From Streptacidiphilus sp. 4-A2 (GTDB taxonomy: Bacteria > Actinomycetota > Actinomycetes > Streptomycetales > Streptomycetaceae): a stretch of DNA of 64,000 nucleotides. Below are positions 8,905 through 20,900 of this stretch, in pieces. Each line of letters opens with the position of its first letter. The first letter of the stretch is position 1. The notes below the pieces were generated by a model. The model was not told the origin of the DNA, did not search any database, and worked only from the letters and a program-made list of their open reading frames with translations. The position numbers and the translations under genes were made by a program. The DNA lies in NCBI GenBank assembly GCA_014284505.1, contig JAAFYY010000001.1:2604001-2668000 (forward strand). The letters are read 5' to 3'.

Positions 8905-9512
8905 CGGTTCCGGGGCGTACCGGCCCAGCTGCCGATCGCAGGCGTCCGGGCGGCGGCGGGGAGCAGGTCGCGCGCGCGGGTGAACAGCCGGTGCAGGGCC
9001 GGGCCGTGGCGATCGGCGAGCTCGGTGTTGTGTGCCAGCACATCGAGTTCGTTGGCGGCGGTGATTTCGAGGAAGGCGCGGACGTCCGGCTCCGACGGGG
9101 TGTGCTCGCGGCCGGCGAGACGGTCGCGGAAGACCACCGGCCGCGCGCGGCCCAGTCGCGGATACACGGTGCCGCGGTCACACCTGGCGTAGAGGTGGAC
9201 CAGTGCCTCGGCCCGTTCGCCGATCAGCGCCGAGAGGACCGCGCGATCGTCGGGCCGGAGCAGGCCTTGGTCGAAGCCGTCGGTGCCGTAAGCGGCATGG
9301 CACAGCCCGGCCAGCTGAACCTCCGGATCGGCGCCCCACGTGCCCAGCAGGTCCGCGACGCGGTGCAGGTGTTCCAGCAGAGTCCCGCCGGGGTGAGGCA
9401 TCCCGGCCGTGCCCCGGGTGCGCAGGAAGTCCTCGACGGCCGGCCACACCGCTGCCCGGCCGGAGCCGCCGGGCCCGGAACGGTCGTCACCTGTGGTGGG
9501 TCGCGGCATCAT
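8905..9512 (-). CDS. DUF6817-like protein, possibly fused to the VOC domain
   Basis: Start at GTG/ATG 9512; the strong region is GTAGMPHPGGTLLEHLHRVADLLGTWG, then VQLAGLCHAAYGTDGF and FLEITAANELDVLAHN. This resembles the actinobacterial DUF6817 family, with His and Asp residues (HPGGTLLEHL, LCHAAYGTDG) that look like an HD-type metal site. Its frame stays open down to 8808, overlapping the VOC gene by 97 bases in another frame, which is unusual and suggests a missing base near 8910-8950 and a real fusion. The end given is therefore approximate. Role unknown; perhaps a small-molecule hydrolase. Confidence 0.6.
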
Positions 9513-9639
9513 GCCTCCTGGTATGCCGAAGCGGTCGGCTGTCCCACGATCCCCGCGCTCCCGCCCTCACCGCGGGCCGGGCAGCGCGGCGCTGGGACGC
9601 CCTCTCGCCGCCGGCCCGCGCCTTCGCCGACATCGTCGC

Positions 9640-10787
9640 TCACGGTCTCGCATCGCGGCGGGCCAGCAGCCGGTAGGCGTTGGACAGGCGCGTGCGGCCG
9701 GCGAAACGGTTCACCAGGCGGTCGAGCCCGGTCGCCAGCAGCAGCACCGGGACGCCTGCCAGGAAGAGCAGCGCACGCAGCAGCCGCCGCGGCCCTCCGG
9801 GCGGCTCCCGCGGCAGCCAGGGCGCGTCCTCACGCGGGGCCAGGTCGTCCAGCAGCAGCCAGCAGGCGGCCAGCAGGTCCACCGGGTCGTGCGGCTCGCC
9901 ATGCTGTTCCAGCACCACCTCGAAGCCCAGTTCGCCGAGGCGCCGGCGCAGGTTGGCGGCCGGCATCAGGTTCAGGTGCTGCGGCGCAACCAGGGCAGCC
10001 ACCACCGTCCCAGCAGCCGGCCGAGCGGCGCGCGCGGGTCGGGGACCTCGATCAGCAGCAGGCCGCCGGGGCGCAGCGCCTGTCGCGCGGCCGTCAGCTC
10101 CTGCGCCGGGTCGGTGCTGTGTTCCAGGTAGTGGAACATGCTCACCACCTCATACTGCCCGGCCAGGGCAGGCGCCAGCTCGGGGAACGAGCCGCGCATG
10201 CCGTGGGCCAGCCGGCCTTCCTGCTGGGCCAGTTGTACGCCTTCGCTGAGGTCCAGGCCGTCGAAGACGGTCGTCGGGAAGATCTCCCGGGCGGTTTCGC
10301 AGAAGTGCCCGTGCCCCGTGCCGACGTCCAGCCAGCTGCCCGGCGCGGCGGCGAACGGCGCCACGGAGCGGGCCCGGTTGCGGTAGACCCCGGCCCGGGT
10401 CGCGAACATCTGGCCGAGCCGCTGCTCGCCCAGGCCGTCGTAGAAGTCCGGGTAGTAGAACTCCAGGCCGGAGTCGGTCAGCTGGGGTTCTGGAAGATGT
10501 GCCCGCAGTCGCGGCACTCGTCCAGCGTGAACTCCCCCCGGTTTGTGCTGCACAGGTCGCGTGCGCAGCCCCGCAGCCGCAGCCGGGTGGATCCGCACCC
10601 AGGGGCAGTCGGGGCGGCGCAGCTGGAAGAACGGTCGGTGCCGCCGGCCAGGTCGCTCCGGTAGCCGGGACGGAGTGCGCGACCTGCTCGGCCCGGGCTG
10701 CCCCGCCTTGCGGCCCGCGACGCGGGGTGCGGGCGGAGCGGGCTCGGACAGGCCGGGTGCGGAGGAGCCTGGTTCGGTCGTGGTCAT
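9640..10787 (-). CDS. Class I SAM methyltransferase (zinc-ribbon type), last gene of the PUFA-like locus
   Basis: ATG 10785-10787 with GGGAGA upstream; it overlaps the glycosyltransferase stop as ATGA. The N-terminus (frame changes between about 10700 and 10500) holds a Cys-containing region whose last part reads CRDCGH before LTDSGLEFYYPDFYDGLGEQRL. The SAM motif is GSWLDVGTGHGHFCETARE, then VVSMFHYLEHSTDPAQEL and GGLLLIEVPDPRAPLG. After a change near 9985 it finishes PAANLRRRLGELGFEVVLEQHGEP with a hydrophobic segment FLAGVPVLLLATGLDRLV. This is the pattern of sugar or lipid C- or O-methyltransferases with a zinc-binding head. It may methylate the sugar or lipid made by this locus. Confidence 0.8.
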
Positions 10788-11977
10788 CGGGTCTCCCTGT
10801 CGGTGGGCCGCGGGCCTGCGGGAGCAGCTGTTCGAGGTGGCCGGCCGCGGCGCGGCGCGCCCGCCGACCGGAAGGCAGTCGCGGATCCGCCGGGCCGCGG
10901 CCCGGTGGGCGGCTCGTCGAGCACCGTGTCCAGGGCCTGGCCGATGCGGTGGCGTCGGCCCGGCCGAAGCGCACCCGGACGCCGGCGCCGGCCGCGGTCA
11001 CCTGGGCGGCCACCACCGGCTGGTCGTCCCGGATCGGGGCGACCACCAGCGGGACGCCGTGCCACAGTGCCTCGCAGACGGTGTTGTGACCGGCGTGGCA
11101 GATCACGGCGGCGCTGCGGGCCAGCAGCGGCAGTTGCGGTACCGACGGCAGCACCAAGCACGTCGGGTCGGGGCGGGGGCGGGCGCACCAGGGTCGCGGC
11201 AGGGTCGACGACGACTGCCTGGAGCGCGCTCGGCGCGGGCGCGCAGCGCCTGTCGGCAGGCCGTCAGAAAGGCGGTGCCCGCGTCGCTGTGTGGCCGTGC
11301 CGAGGTGACCAGCACCGTCGAGCGGTCCGGGTCCAGCCAGGGCCAGGGAAAGCCGGGGGCCTCGGGGCGGGCGGCGATGGACGGTCCGACGAACCGGATC
11401 GGGCCGTGCGCCGGGCTGAGGGGCCCGGTGAGTTCCGCGGTGGTGTAGGCGAGGGTGAGCCGCGGCGAGAAGCGCGGGTCGCTTCCGGCGTCCGGTCGCC
11501 GATGAGCTTGCGCAGGTCGGCGAGCAGCTGCCGGATCCAGGTGTCCACCAGGGGCATGCCGTCCAGTGCGCCCGCGAACTCGGCCGGGGTGGTCGCGGAG
11601 GTGGCCCAGGCCGCCGAGCCGCTCGGCGACCAACGCGCCTGCCACCGCCTGCTGGTCCACCACGAGCACGTCGGGGCGGAAGCGCCGAACGGCGTCCGCC
11701 ACGCCGGGGGCCATCGCCTCGGCGAGCGGGACCAGGAACGTCTCCCACAGGAACTTCAGCGCCGCCGGTCCGCGCAGCTCCGGCGGCCGCCGTGCCTCCT
11801 CGGCCGCGGGACGGCGCAGCGGAAGACCTGGGTGTGCGGTCCGGCGAGCGCGCCCACCAGCTCCGGCAGCCCCGCCCAGGCGGTGGTGTGGCCGCGGGCG
11901 TCCAGTTCGGCCGCGACGCCCACGGCCGGGTTCACATGCCCGACCAGCGGTGGGACGACGAACAGGAAGCGGCTCAC
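10784..11977 (-). CDS. MGT-type (GT1) glycosyltransferase
   Basis: Start GTG 11975-11977 overlapping the hydrolase stop (GTGA), and stop at 10784 overlapping the methyltransferase ATG. The start (FLFVVPPLVGHVNPAVGVAAELDARGH) and the sugar-nucleotide motif CHAGHNTVCEALWHGVPLVVAPIRDDQPVVAAQV are diagnostic of the macrolide/UDP-glucuronosyl transferase family. STVLVTSARPHSD and SVPQLPLLARSAAVICHAGH are also clear. Several frame changes (about 11840, 11490, 11180 and 10930) interrupt it. About 395 residues if joined, the usual size. It probably glycosylates the polyketide or fatty-acid product of the PKS genes upstream; the donor sugar cannot be read from the sequence. Confidence 0.85.
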
Positions 11978-12863
11978 CGCAGACTCCCCGCCCGGCGGGC
12001 TCCGGTGTCGTCCTCGTGCCCGCCGCCGGGTGCCCGACCGCCGCCGGGAAGGCGTCGGCGGCCGGGCCGCGCAGCACCGCACCCTGCTCGCGCAGCCAGG
12101 AGAGGGTCAGTTCGCGGACCACGTCCGGGGCTTCGACCAGGACGGAATGCTCCTGCCCGGGGACGAAGACGCTGCGGCAGTCGGGCAGCAGGCCGTCCAG
12201 CCAGGCCGCCTGGAGGGCCAGGTCGGACCGGGTGCCGTAGACGGTGAGCACCGGGCAGCGGATCGCCCGCAGCTCGGCCTCCTCGGGCAGCCGGCTGGCG
12301 GGGATCTCCCGCGCCAGCGAGGTCCCGGCCAGCATCGCGCCGGCCGAGCGGGCCAGCCTGGCTGTGTGCCGGCCACGCTTGGCCGCGACCCAGGCCAGCG
12401 TGGACCTCTTGCCGAGCTCGGTCTCGGCGCGCCGCAGGATGTCGTCCAGCTTGGCGGCCCAGGCGGCGGTGGCCGGCTCGGACTCGATGGCCAGGATGCC
12501 GAGGACCTGCTCCGGCCGCCGGGCGGCGAGCGCGAACGCCACCGTGCCGCCGAAGGAGTTGCCCAGCAGGTGGACGGGCCCGGTCACCTCCAGCCGGTCC
12601 AGCAGCGCCTCCAGGTCGTCGACGAACTGCTCCAGGCGATACCCGGTCGGCGGCCGGTCGGAGCGGCCGTGGCCGCGCTGGTCGTACATCAGCACCTCCG
12701 CACCGGCGGCGGTGAGCGCGGGGGCCAGGGTGAAGTAGTGGCTGGCGAGGCTGTCGGTGAGCAGTCCGTGCAGCAGGACGACGGTCGCGGCGGGCGGGCG
12801 CGCGTCGGTGGGACCGAGCCGCTGCACGTGGAAGCGCAGTCCGTCGAGGTCGTGGAAGGCCAT
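11974..12863 (-). CDS. Alpha/beta hydrolase
   Basis: ATG at 12863 two bases after the ACP stop; the corrected end at 11974 overlaps the glycosyltransferase start. About 296 residues. Motifs: VVLLHGLLTD (oxyanion), LMYDQRGHGRSDRPPTGY, nucleophile elbow LLGNSFGGT with Ser, CPVLTVYGTRSDLALQ (acid) and VPGQEHSVLVEAPDVV (His). A complete catalytic triad is therefore visible. A frame change near 12030 affects only the tail. In this coupled operon it could release the acyl chain from an ACP or hydrolyse a lactone or ester; type II thioesterase-like editing is an alternative. Confidence 0.88.
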
Positions 12864-12865
12864 GG

Positions 12866-13189
12866 TCAGTTCCGCCCCGCGGTCTGCAACCGGTCCGCGA
12901 CATAGTCGACCAGCCGGCCCACGGTCAGGCCGATGATCTCGTCGAGTTCCATGTCCGCGATGAACTCGGCGAAGTTGATCCGCGCGCCCCAGCGCTCCTG
13001 GAGCAGGCCGGCCAGGGTCACCAGGTCGATGCTCTCCAGTTCGAGGTCCTCGGTGAACCGGGCTTCCATGGTGACCTCGGCCTCGTCCAGGCCGTAGTCG
13101 TCGAGCACGGCCGCCAGCATGCCGGCGATCTCGCCGAGGATCTCCTGCTCAGTGGGGTGGTGCCCGGTGGTCTGCTCGCTGGCGGTCAC
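12866..13189 (-). CDS. Acyl carrier protein
   Basis: 107 residues with an intact frame. The phosphopantetheine site is Ser in LELESIDLVTLAGLL, preceded by an acidic helix (YGLDEAEVTMEARFTEDLE). The extension of about 20 residues at the N-terminus and the tail VDYVADRLQTAGRN flank a standard ACP fold. GTG start overlaps the stop of PKS2 (GTGA) and its TGA is two bases before the hydrolase ATG, so it is tightly coupled. A free ACP following a PPTase-containing PKS could carry the finished chain to the glycosyltransferase or hydrolase. Confidence 0.9.
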   Translation of the reverse strand: MTASEQTTGHHPTEQEILGEIAGMLAAVLDDYGLDEAEVTMEARFTEDLELESIDLVTLAGLLQERWGARINFAEFIADMELDEIIGLTVGRLVDYVADRLQTAGRN

Positions 13190-16100
13190 GTGGATGCTGC
13201 CCCTTCGTGCGATTCGGCAAGGCGGTTCAGGTCGGCATGGTGCTGGTCGGCATGGTGCTGGTCGGCATGGTTCAGGTCGGCATGGTTCGGCTCGGCGTGG
13301 TTCAGGTCGGCGTCAGCGGTCCAGGCGACCACGTAGCGGCGGTCCGGCAGGCCCGGCGGGTTGCTGACGAGCGTGCAGCGCACCCGGTGAGTGCGCGGTC
13401 CGCCCGGTCCGGCGGCCGCGACCAGCAGTTCGCCGGGGTGGGCGCGGACCACCGTGAAGTCGCCCGGGCGCCCCCGCAGGCCGCTGCCCTCGGCCTGGCC
13501 GGCTGCCTCCTTCGCGGCCCGGAAGCGGGTGTGCCAGAGCGCCTCGCTGTCGCCGTGGGCCGCGCGGCAGGCCGCCAGCAGCTCCAGCTCGGCCGCCGGG
13601 AGCGCGCCCGGGAGGGTCCGCTGGGGAGGCTGCGTCACCTCCTCCAGACCGATGCCCACGCCCGGCCCGCCGCCGGGACGGGACGGCCGCACCAGGGCGA
13701 CCGCCGTCTCGCCGCAGTGGGCGAGCGAGACGTCGAGTCCGGGCAGCGTCCGGCCGTGCAGCCCGGCCACCCTAGTGCGGCCGTCGCGGTCGTCGCGCAC
13801 CTCGATCTCGGCGGGGTACACCGGACCCTCGCCCCGCTCCCAGAGCCACCGCCGCACGGCGTCCTTGACGGCGATCCGCCCGAGCAGCCGGGCCCGGCGG
13901 GCACGCGGCGGCTGCTGCTGGTACTGGGCCCGTTCGGCCGCGCCCAGGTGGTTGCGCATGATCAGATCGCGGGAGGCGAGGTCCGGCCAGCGTTCGTGCA
14001 GCAGCATCCAGCCACCAGGTTGCGGTGCGGACAGCGTGTTGCGCTCGACGGACCGTTCGACTGGGCGGGTCTCGGGGTGGCTGTCGAAGCGGCGGTCCTG
14101 CCAGCCGCGCACCTGGGCCCAGACCGTGCCGCCCGACCGCAGCTGTACATCGGCCTCCAGCACGGTGTCGGTGAGTTCCGTGATCCGGATGTGGCAGTGC
14201 ACCTCGGCGCCGGCCGGCGGCGGCGGTCCGTACAGGCTCAGCTGTCGCAGGCCGACGGGAAAGACAACCGTGCGCTCGGTGTGGGTGGCCATGATCCAGT
14301 AGCCGAGCAACTGGCCGACGTTGTCCAGCAGCGCGCCGGGGGGGACGGTGCGGTGATCACGCCGCGGACGTGCCGTTCACCGAGCGCGGTCAGCTCGGTC
14401 AGCCCCTGGAACGCCGGGCCGTGGAACATCCACCGCTGCTCGTACAGCTCGGCGGCGGTCAGTTCCGGGGCACGCTCGCTGCCCGGGTCCACCGGCCAGA
14501 GGGCCGGCGGGGATGGATGATTTTCCGTCAGTTCGACGGTTCCGCGCGCGAATTCGCCGAAAGTGGCGGCGAGCAGGCCCGGGCCGGCGTCCCGCAGGGT
14601 CAGCTCCACCTCCATCGGTACCGCGGCCGGCACCCACTGCCCGAACCGCACCTCCCGCATGCCACCGGCGACCCGGCCGGGCGTGGCCCGTGCGGCCGCG
14701 TCCATCAGGTGCTGGACGATCGTGGTGGCCGGGACGACAGGCCAGCGGTCCGCCAGGTCGGGCCAGTCCGGGCGCTGCCGGAAGAAGCAGTGGTCGCGCA
14801 GGTAGGGCATGGCGTCGCAGGAGACGAGCAGTCTGCCGGTCCACCCGGACTGCGTGGGCACGGACTGCGTGGGCACAGCCGGGGTCGTCTGGGTCGGCGC
14901 CGTCGGGGACGGTGCGGTCGGCGCCGGTGCGTTCGGCGTCCGCGCGGGCTGCGTCGGCACCGTCGGCGTCCGTGCCGCGCCGATGAGTTCGACCGCCGAC
15001 CGCTCGGTGTCCCGCAGCAGCGCGTCGAGTTCGGCCGCCAACGGGAACCGGCCGGCCAGGGCGGCGAGTCCGGGCGGCTCCGGCCGGTCGCTCAGGCCCG
15101 GCCCCGGTGGCACCGCGCGGGCCGGGCGAGACCTCGCGTCGGCGGCGGCCAGTTCGGCGCGGAGCCCGGCGAGCGCGGCCGCGTCCAGCGAGACCAGCGC
15201 GCCGCCGAGGTCCAGCCGTACCGCCGGGTGGGCCCGCTCCGGCGCGGCAGCCGTGCGGGCGCCCGTGGCCGCCGACGCGGTGGTCCCCGGTTCCAGTCCG
15301 TCCGCCCACAGCGCGGCGGCGACCCGGCGCAGCTGGGCCATGCCGCCGCGGTGCGGGAGTTCGCGGCGACCGTCAGATGCTCCCGGTCGCCCAGGGTGTC
15401 TCCCACCAGTGCGGCCAGCTGCCCGCTGCCCATCTGCACGAAGGCCCGGAAGCCGGCTGCGTACAGCGCTTCGGTCAGTGGCCGGAACCGAACCGGCTCC
15501 ACCAGGTGGCGCAGGAACAGCGCGCGCACCTCGGCTTCGGCGGCGGGGAAGGGCATGGCCGTGGTGCCGGACCAGACCGGCACCGAAGGCGGGTGCAGGT
15601 CGAATCCCTCGGCCGCCTGCCGGATCGGCGCCAGGTAGGGGGCAGCATCGGTGTGTGGAACCCGGACCGGAAGGGCAGCACCTGGCCCAGCACGCCCTTG
15701 GCGCGGAACCAGCGCACCAGCTCCGCGACCGGCTCCTGCGGCCGCAGACGATCGACTGCTGAGGTGCGTTGTCGTGCGACAGCACGACCTGCGCCATGCC
15801 GTCCACCGTGGCCAGCGCCTCGACCACCTGGGCGGCCGGAGCCCGAGCGCGGCGAAGGCAAGGCCCGGGACGCGCAGCGTGTCGGGGTCGAAGGACTCCA
15901 GGAAGGAGTCCACCGAGGCGGCGGAGTACAGGCCGCCGGCGGCCATCGCCGTCCACTCGCCGACGCTGTGCCCGGCCACGGCGTCCGGCCGCACCCCGAT
16001 CCGGCGCAGTGCCGCGTCGAGCAGCCGGCCGACGGCCACCACCCCGGCGCCGTGGCGGCCGACGTCGCCCACCCGCCCGTCAGGGCCGGGCGCTCCAGCC

Positions 16101-17935
16101 CGAAGTGGTCGGCGACGTCGTCCACCCGTGGCGCGAACTCGCTTTCCAGGCCCGGGAACAGGAAGGCCACCGGCCTCCGCCGGTGCCCAGCAGCGGCTCG
16201 GGCGCGAACCAGACGTCGCCGCGTCCGCGCCAGGGCCGTCCCTTGGCGACCGCCCGGCGGCCAGCGCCAGCCGCTTGCCGGTCGGGTCGGCGACCGCCAC
16301 CCGGCAGCGCTGCGCGGGCCCGCCCTGTTCCGGCAGGCCGGCGGCGAGCAGCGTCCGGTCGTCGGCGCGAGCAGTTCCGCGAGCTGTTCGGGGCTGTCGG
16401 CGGCGAGCCGCAGCACCCGCTCGGGTTCGGCCACAACGACCGTCGGCCGCACGCTTGTTGTCGGCCGCACGCTTGTTGCCGGCCGTACGGCCGTCAGGTG
16501 CGCCCGGGCCGGTTGCGGGGCCTGCTCCAGCACCACATGGGCGTTGATCCCGCCAAAGCCGAAGGCGTTCACCGCGGCGCGGCGGGTACGCGGTCGGCGG
16601 TCTCCCACGGCTGCGCGGCGCCGATGGTGCGGAACCGGGTCGCGGCCAGCGCGGGGTGCGGGTCGTCGCAGTGCAAGGTGGGCAGCAGCACCGCGTGGTG
16701 CACGGCCAGCGCGGCCTTGACCAGTCCGGCGATGCCCGCGGTCGGCATGGTGTGGCCGATCATGGATTTCACCGAGCCCAGTACCGCCCGCTCCTGCCCG
16801 GCCGTCGCGGGGCCGAACACCTCGGCCAGCGTGGTGAGTTCGGCCGCGTCCCGGCCGGGGTGGCGGTGCCGTGGGCCTCCAGCAGGCCGAGTGCGCCGGG
16901 GGCCGCCGGGTCGAGTCCGGCGGCCCGCCAGGCCGCCCGCACCGCCCGGCTCTGGCCGCCGGGGTCGGGGGCGGCCGGTCCGGCGGTCCGGCCGTCGCTG
17001 GCCACCCGGTGCCACGGATCACCGCGTACACCCGGTCGCCGTCACGTTGCGCGTCGGCGAGCCGCTTGAGCGCCACCACCCGGTGCCCTCGCCGATCAGC
17101 AGTCCGTCGGCGCCGCGGTGGAACGGGCGGATGCGCTGGCTGCGGGAGAGCGCCCGCAGCTGCGCGAAGACGCTCCACAGCGTGATGTCGTGGCAGTGGT
17201 GCACGCCGCCCGCCAGGACCAGGTCGCAGCGTCCGCTCGCCAGTTCACCGACCGCCTGGTCGACCGCGACCAGCGAGGACGCGCAGGCGGCGTCCACCGT
17301 GTAGGCCGGGCCGCGCAGGTCGAGCCGGTTGGCCAGCCGGGAGGCGGCGAGGTTGGGCACCAGGCCGATCGCCGACTCCGGCCGGTCGGGGCCGAGCCGG
17401 TCGGTGAAGGCGGTGCGCACCTTGCCGAGCTGTTCGGCGGTCAGCTCGGGCAGCAGCTCACCGAGGGTGCGGACGAGCTGCTGCGCGCCGCGGACCCGCT
17501 GGTCGAGCCGGACCAGGCCGGGGGTGAGGTATCCGCCCCGGCCCAGCACACCCCGATCCGGTCTCGGTCCGGCAGCCGGTCCTGGCCACGCGTCCTCGAT
17601 GGCGGCGGCCGCGACCCGCAGCGCGATCAGCTGATCGGGTTCGGTACCTGGCACCGAACTGGGCATGATGCCGAACCGGGTCGGCTGCATCTCGGCGAAC
17701 CGGTCCACGAAGCCGCCGCGGCGGCAGTAGATCCGGTCCGGCTCGGCCGGTCCGGCTGCCGCGTCGGGGTCGTAGTAGCCCGCGTCCACCGGCCCTCGGG
17801 GAGGTCGGTGATCGCGTCGACGCCGTCCACCAGGTTCTGCCAGTAGGACGCCAGGTCCGGGGCACCCGGCAGCAGCACCGCCATGCCCACCACGGCCACC
17901 GGCGGCAGCTGGGTGTCTGTCACCGTGCGGCTCAC
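13186..17935 (-). CDS. PKS2: iterative PUFA-like synthase, KS-AT-DH-PPTase (frameshifted)
   Basis: GTG start 17933-17935, overlapping the PKS1 stop; about 1,580 residues. Domains: KS at about 17910-16560 (VAVVGMAVLLPG, active Cys in YTVDAACASSL, His in AHGTAT and GHTMPTAG, end FGFGGINAHVVLEQ). AT-like at about 16200-15200 (VAFLFPGLESEF, AGHSVGEWTAMAAG). A Pro/Thr-rich linker follows. Double-hotdog DH at about 14830-13990 has His in YLRDHCFF and Asp in LLDNVGQLLGYWI. C-terminal phosphopantetheinyl transferase at about 13900-13200 has GIGLEEV and FRAAKEAAGQ, matching the metal-binding and WxxKEA motifs. At least eight frame changes are needed. A built-in PPTase would load the locus's own ACPs. 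Confidence 0.88.
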
Positions 17936-20900
17936 CAGCCGAGGCGGTGTAGACCACGGACCGCAGCGATTCCTCGCCCCAGGCCAGTTCCCGCAGCAGT
18001 GCCAGCGTGCCGGCGGCCGGGTCGATCAGCCGCACGCCGCGCCGGTCGTAGTCGCGGGCCAGCTCCGGCGAGACCATGCCGGCGTGCGCGCCGGACGGCG
18101 CCCACGGGCCCCAGTGCACGGTCAGCGCCCGGTGCCCGGTGCGCTCGGACCAGCGGGCGCCCAGGTGCTCCAGGGCGTCGTTGGCTGCCGCGTAGTCGGT
18201 CTGGCCCCGGTTGCCGAGCGCGGCGGCGATGCTGCCGAAGAGCACCGTGAACCGCGGCCCGGTCGGCAGTTCGGCCAGCGCGTCGAGCAGGGTCCGCGCG
18301 CCTTCCGCCTTGGTGGCGAAGACCCGTCGGAAGGACTCCGGATCCTTCTGCGCGAGCATCCGGTCCTCGATCACGCCGGCGGCGAAGACGACGCCGTCCA
18401 GTCGGCCGTGCTCCGCGTAGATCTCCTTGACCACCTGCGGCAGCACCGCCGGATCGGCCGCGTCCACGGCCTGGTAGCGGGCCGGCGAGCCCAGCGCGGA
18501 CAGCTCGTCCAGCGTCGCGGCCAGCTCACGTGCGGCCAGCAGCCGGGAGGCGGTGCGGTCGACGGTCGGCCAGCGGCACGCCCTGGCGCGGGAGCACGGC
18601 CCGCAGCGCCGCGCGGTCCCTGGCGGCGGCCACCGCGGGAGTCTCGCTGCCGTCCGGCAGGGCGGTGCGACCCAGCAGCTCCAGGCGGCAGCGCGAGGCC
18701 GCCGCGAGCGTCGCCGCGAAGCGCGCGGTGATCCCGCGGGCCCCGCCGACCAGCAGCACCACCGCGTCGCGGTCCAGCCCCAGCGCGGCGGCCTCGGCCG
18801 CGCCGTCGCCGGCCGGACCGGCCCCGGTGCTGCCGAGCACGCCCAGGCCGCGTTCCACCAGCGCCAGGCCCTGGCGTCCGGCCGGACCGTGCAGCACCAC
18901 CGGCTCGCGGTCCTCCGCGAGCAGCTCGCCGACCAGCGCTTCCGCCGCCCGCTCCGGGCCGGTTCCGTCGGCGAACTCGACCAGCCGGACGGTGGTCTGC
19001 GGGTGCTCGCGGCTCACCGAGCGGAACAGCCCGCGCAGTCCGTCGGCCCGGCCACTGCCGGACGGCGCGGTGAAGCGCGCGCCGAGCAGCCAGGGGGCCG
19101 GCCGCCAGCGCGCTCTTCAGCGCGGGCACGCAGCCCGGCAGGAGCGGCGGGCCGACCGGGCGCAGCGGGTCCAGCAGCAGCACGCCGTCCACCGGGCCGT
19201 CCACCGCGGCCAGCTCGTGCCCGTGTCCAGTGCCAGCAGCTGCGCGCCGGCTGCGGCGAGCCGCGCCGTCAGGGCCGCGAGGACCGGGCCGCCGTCGCTG
19301 CCCAGGGCGACGAAGCGCCGGCCGGCCAGCGACTGCGGCGGCAGGGCGGGCCCGGGCATCGGCACCCGGGAGAACTCCAGGCGGGTGGGCTCGTGGCCGA
19401 CAACGTCCGGCAGCTCGCCCGGCTCGGCTGTCGGCGCGGCGGCAGGCCCGGCGGGGGACTCGGCGGCAGGCTCGGCAGCAGGCTCCGGGGCTGCCGCCGG
19501 CGGCGCCGCCGGTGTGCCTGCGACGGCGGCGCCCTGGAGCCGTTCGCTGAGCCAGCGGCTGATCGCGGCGGTGGTGCGGGCGCCGGAGAGCTGCTCCACC
19601 TCGTCGTCGCCGAGCGCGGCCGCTTCGCTGCCCTGTCCTGTGGTCAGCCGACGGGCGAGCAGTCCGATGATCTCGGTGCGCTTGATGGAGTCGATGCTGA
19701 GGTCCGCCTCCAGATCCAGGTCGGGTTCGATCATGTCGGCCGGGTAGCCGGTGCGCTCGCTGATCACCTCCACGACCGTGCGCAGCACCTCGGCCTCGCT
19801 GAGGGCGGGCCGGGCTTCGTCCTGCGGCCGGGCCGCCGACGCGGCGGCGGGCGCGGGCAGCGCCGCGGGCCCGGCCGGTGCCGTCACCGCGGCACCACCG
19901 CCGCCACCGGCTGCGGCGACGCCGGACAGCCGGGACGCCCCCGGCACCGCCGAGATGGGTGAGCAGCACATCGCGCTGAGCTGCGATCATCTCCCGGCTG
20001 CTGCGCAGGAATTCCGACACCAGGGCGTCCGCAGCCGACTGGTGGCCTGCTCCGTGCAGTTCCTGCGTGGTCATGAGTGCTCCAGGTACGGGTCGGGCCG
20101 GTGCCAGCGCACCGGGCAGGAGTTCTCCGTCTGCGGTGCGCACCAGCTGCCCGTCCACCGTCCAGCCGGGACGGCGCGGGGCCCGGGCCCGGCCCGCGTC
20201 CACCGCGTCACGGCCGCGCAGCAGCCGGCCGGTGCGCACCGGCAGCCCGGCGACGGCCAGCTGGGCCAGTGCGTCCAGGAAGCCGGGCAGACCGCGGCGG
20301 CGTCCCTCCAGCGCCACCGCCCGGTGCGGACGTCCGCCCAGCACGGAGGAGACCAGCCGGGTGAGCACGGAACCGGGGCCGGCCTCCACGAACACCCGGG
20401 CGCCCGCCGCGTACATGGCCTCGATCTGCTCCGCGAAGCGCACCGGAGAGACGATCTGCGCGGCCAGCTCGCCGCGCACCGCCGCCGGATCGGCGGGTAG
20501 CGCGCGGCTGTCCGGTTCGACCAGACCGCGAACTCCGGTGCGCGCACCGGGTGGTCGGCCAGCACCGCGGCGAACCGCTGATCCGCGCCCGCGACCAGCG
20601 GGCTGTGGAAGGCGCAGGCGACCCGCAGCTGCTTGGTGCCGTACCCGGCCTGCGCCAGCAGCCGGATCGCCGCCGCCACCTCCGCCGATCCACCGGAGAT
20701 GACCGTCTGGTCGGGTGCGTTGTGGTTGGCGGCTGTCACCCGGTCCGTCAGTGCGCCGGCCGCCAGCACCCGCTCGACCTGCTCCGCCCCGGCCGCCACC
20801 GCGGCCATCGATCCGGGGTCGCGGCCCTCACCGACCGAGTCCAGGATGGCCCGGGCCCGGGCCGCGCTGATCGAGGGCAGATCCTCGGCCGCCAGTGCGC

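Noticed and set aside
10803..12905. 700-codon plus-strand ORF
   Set aside because: Antisense to the glycosyltransferase and hydrolase, whose motifs are unmistakable; composition is typical of shadow frames in high-GC DNA.
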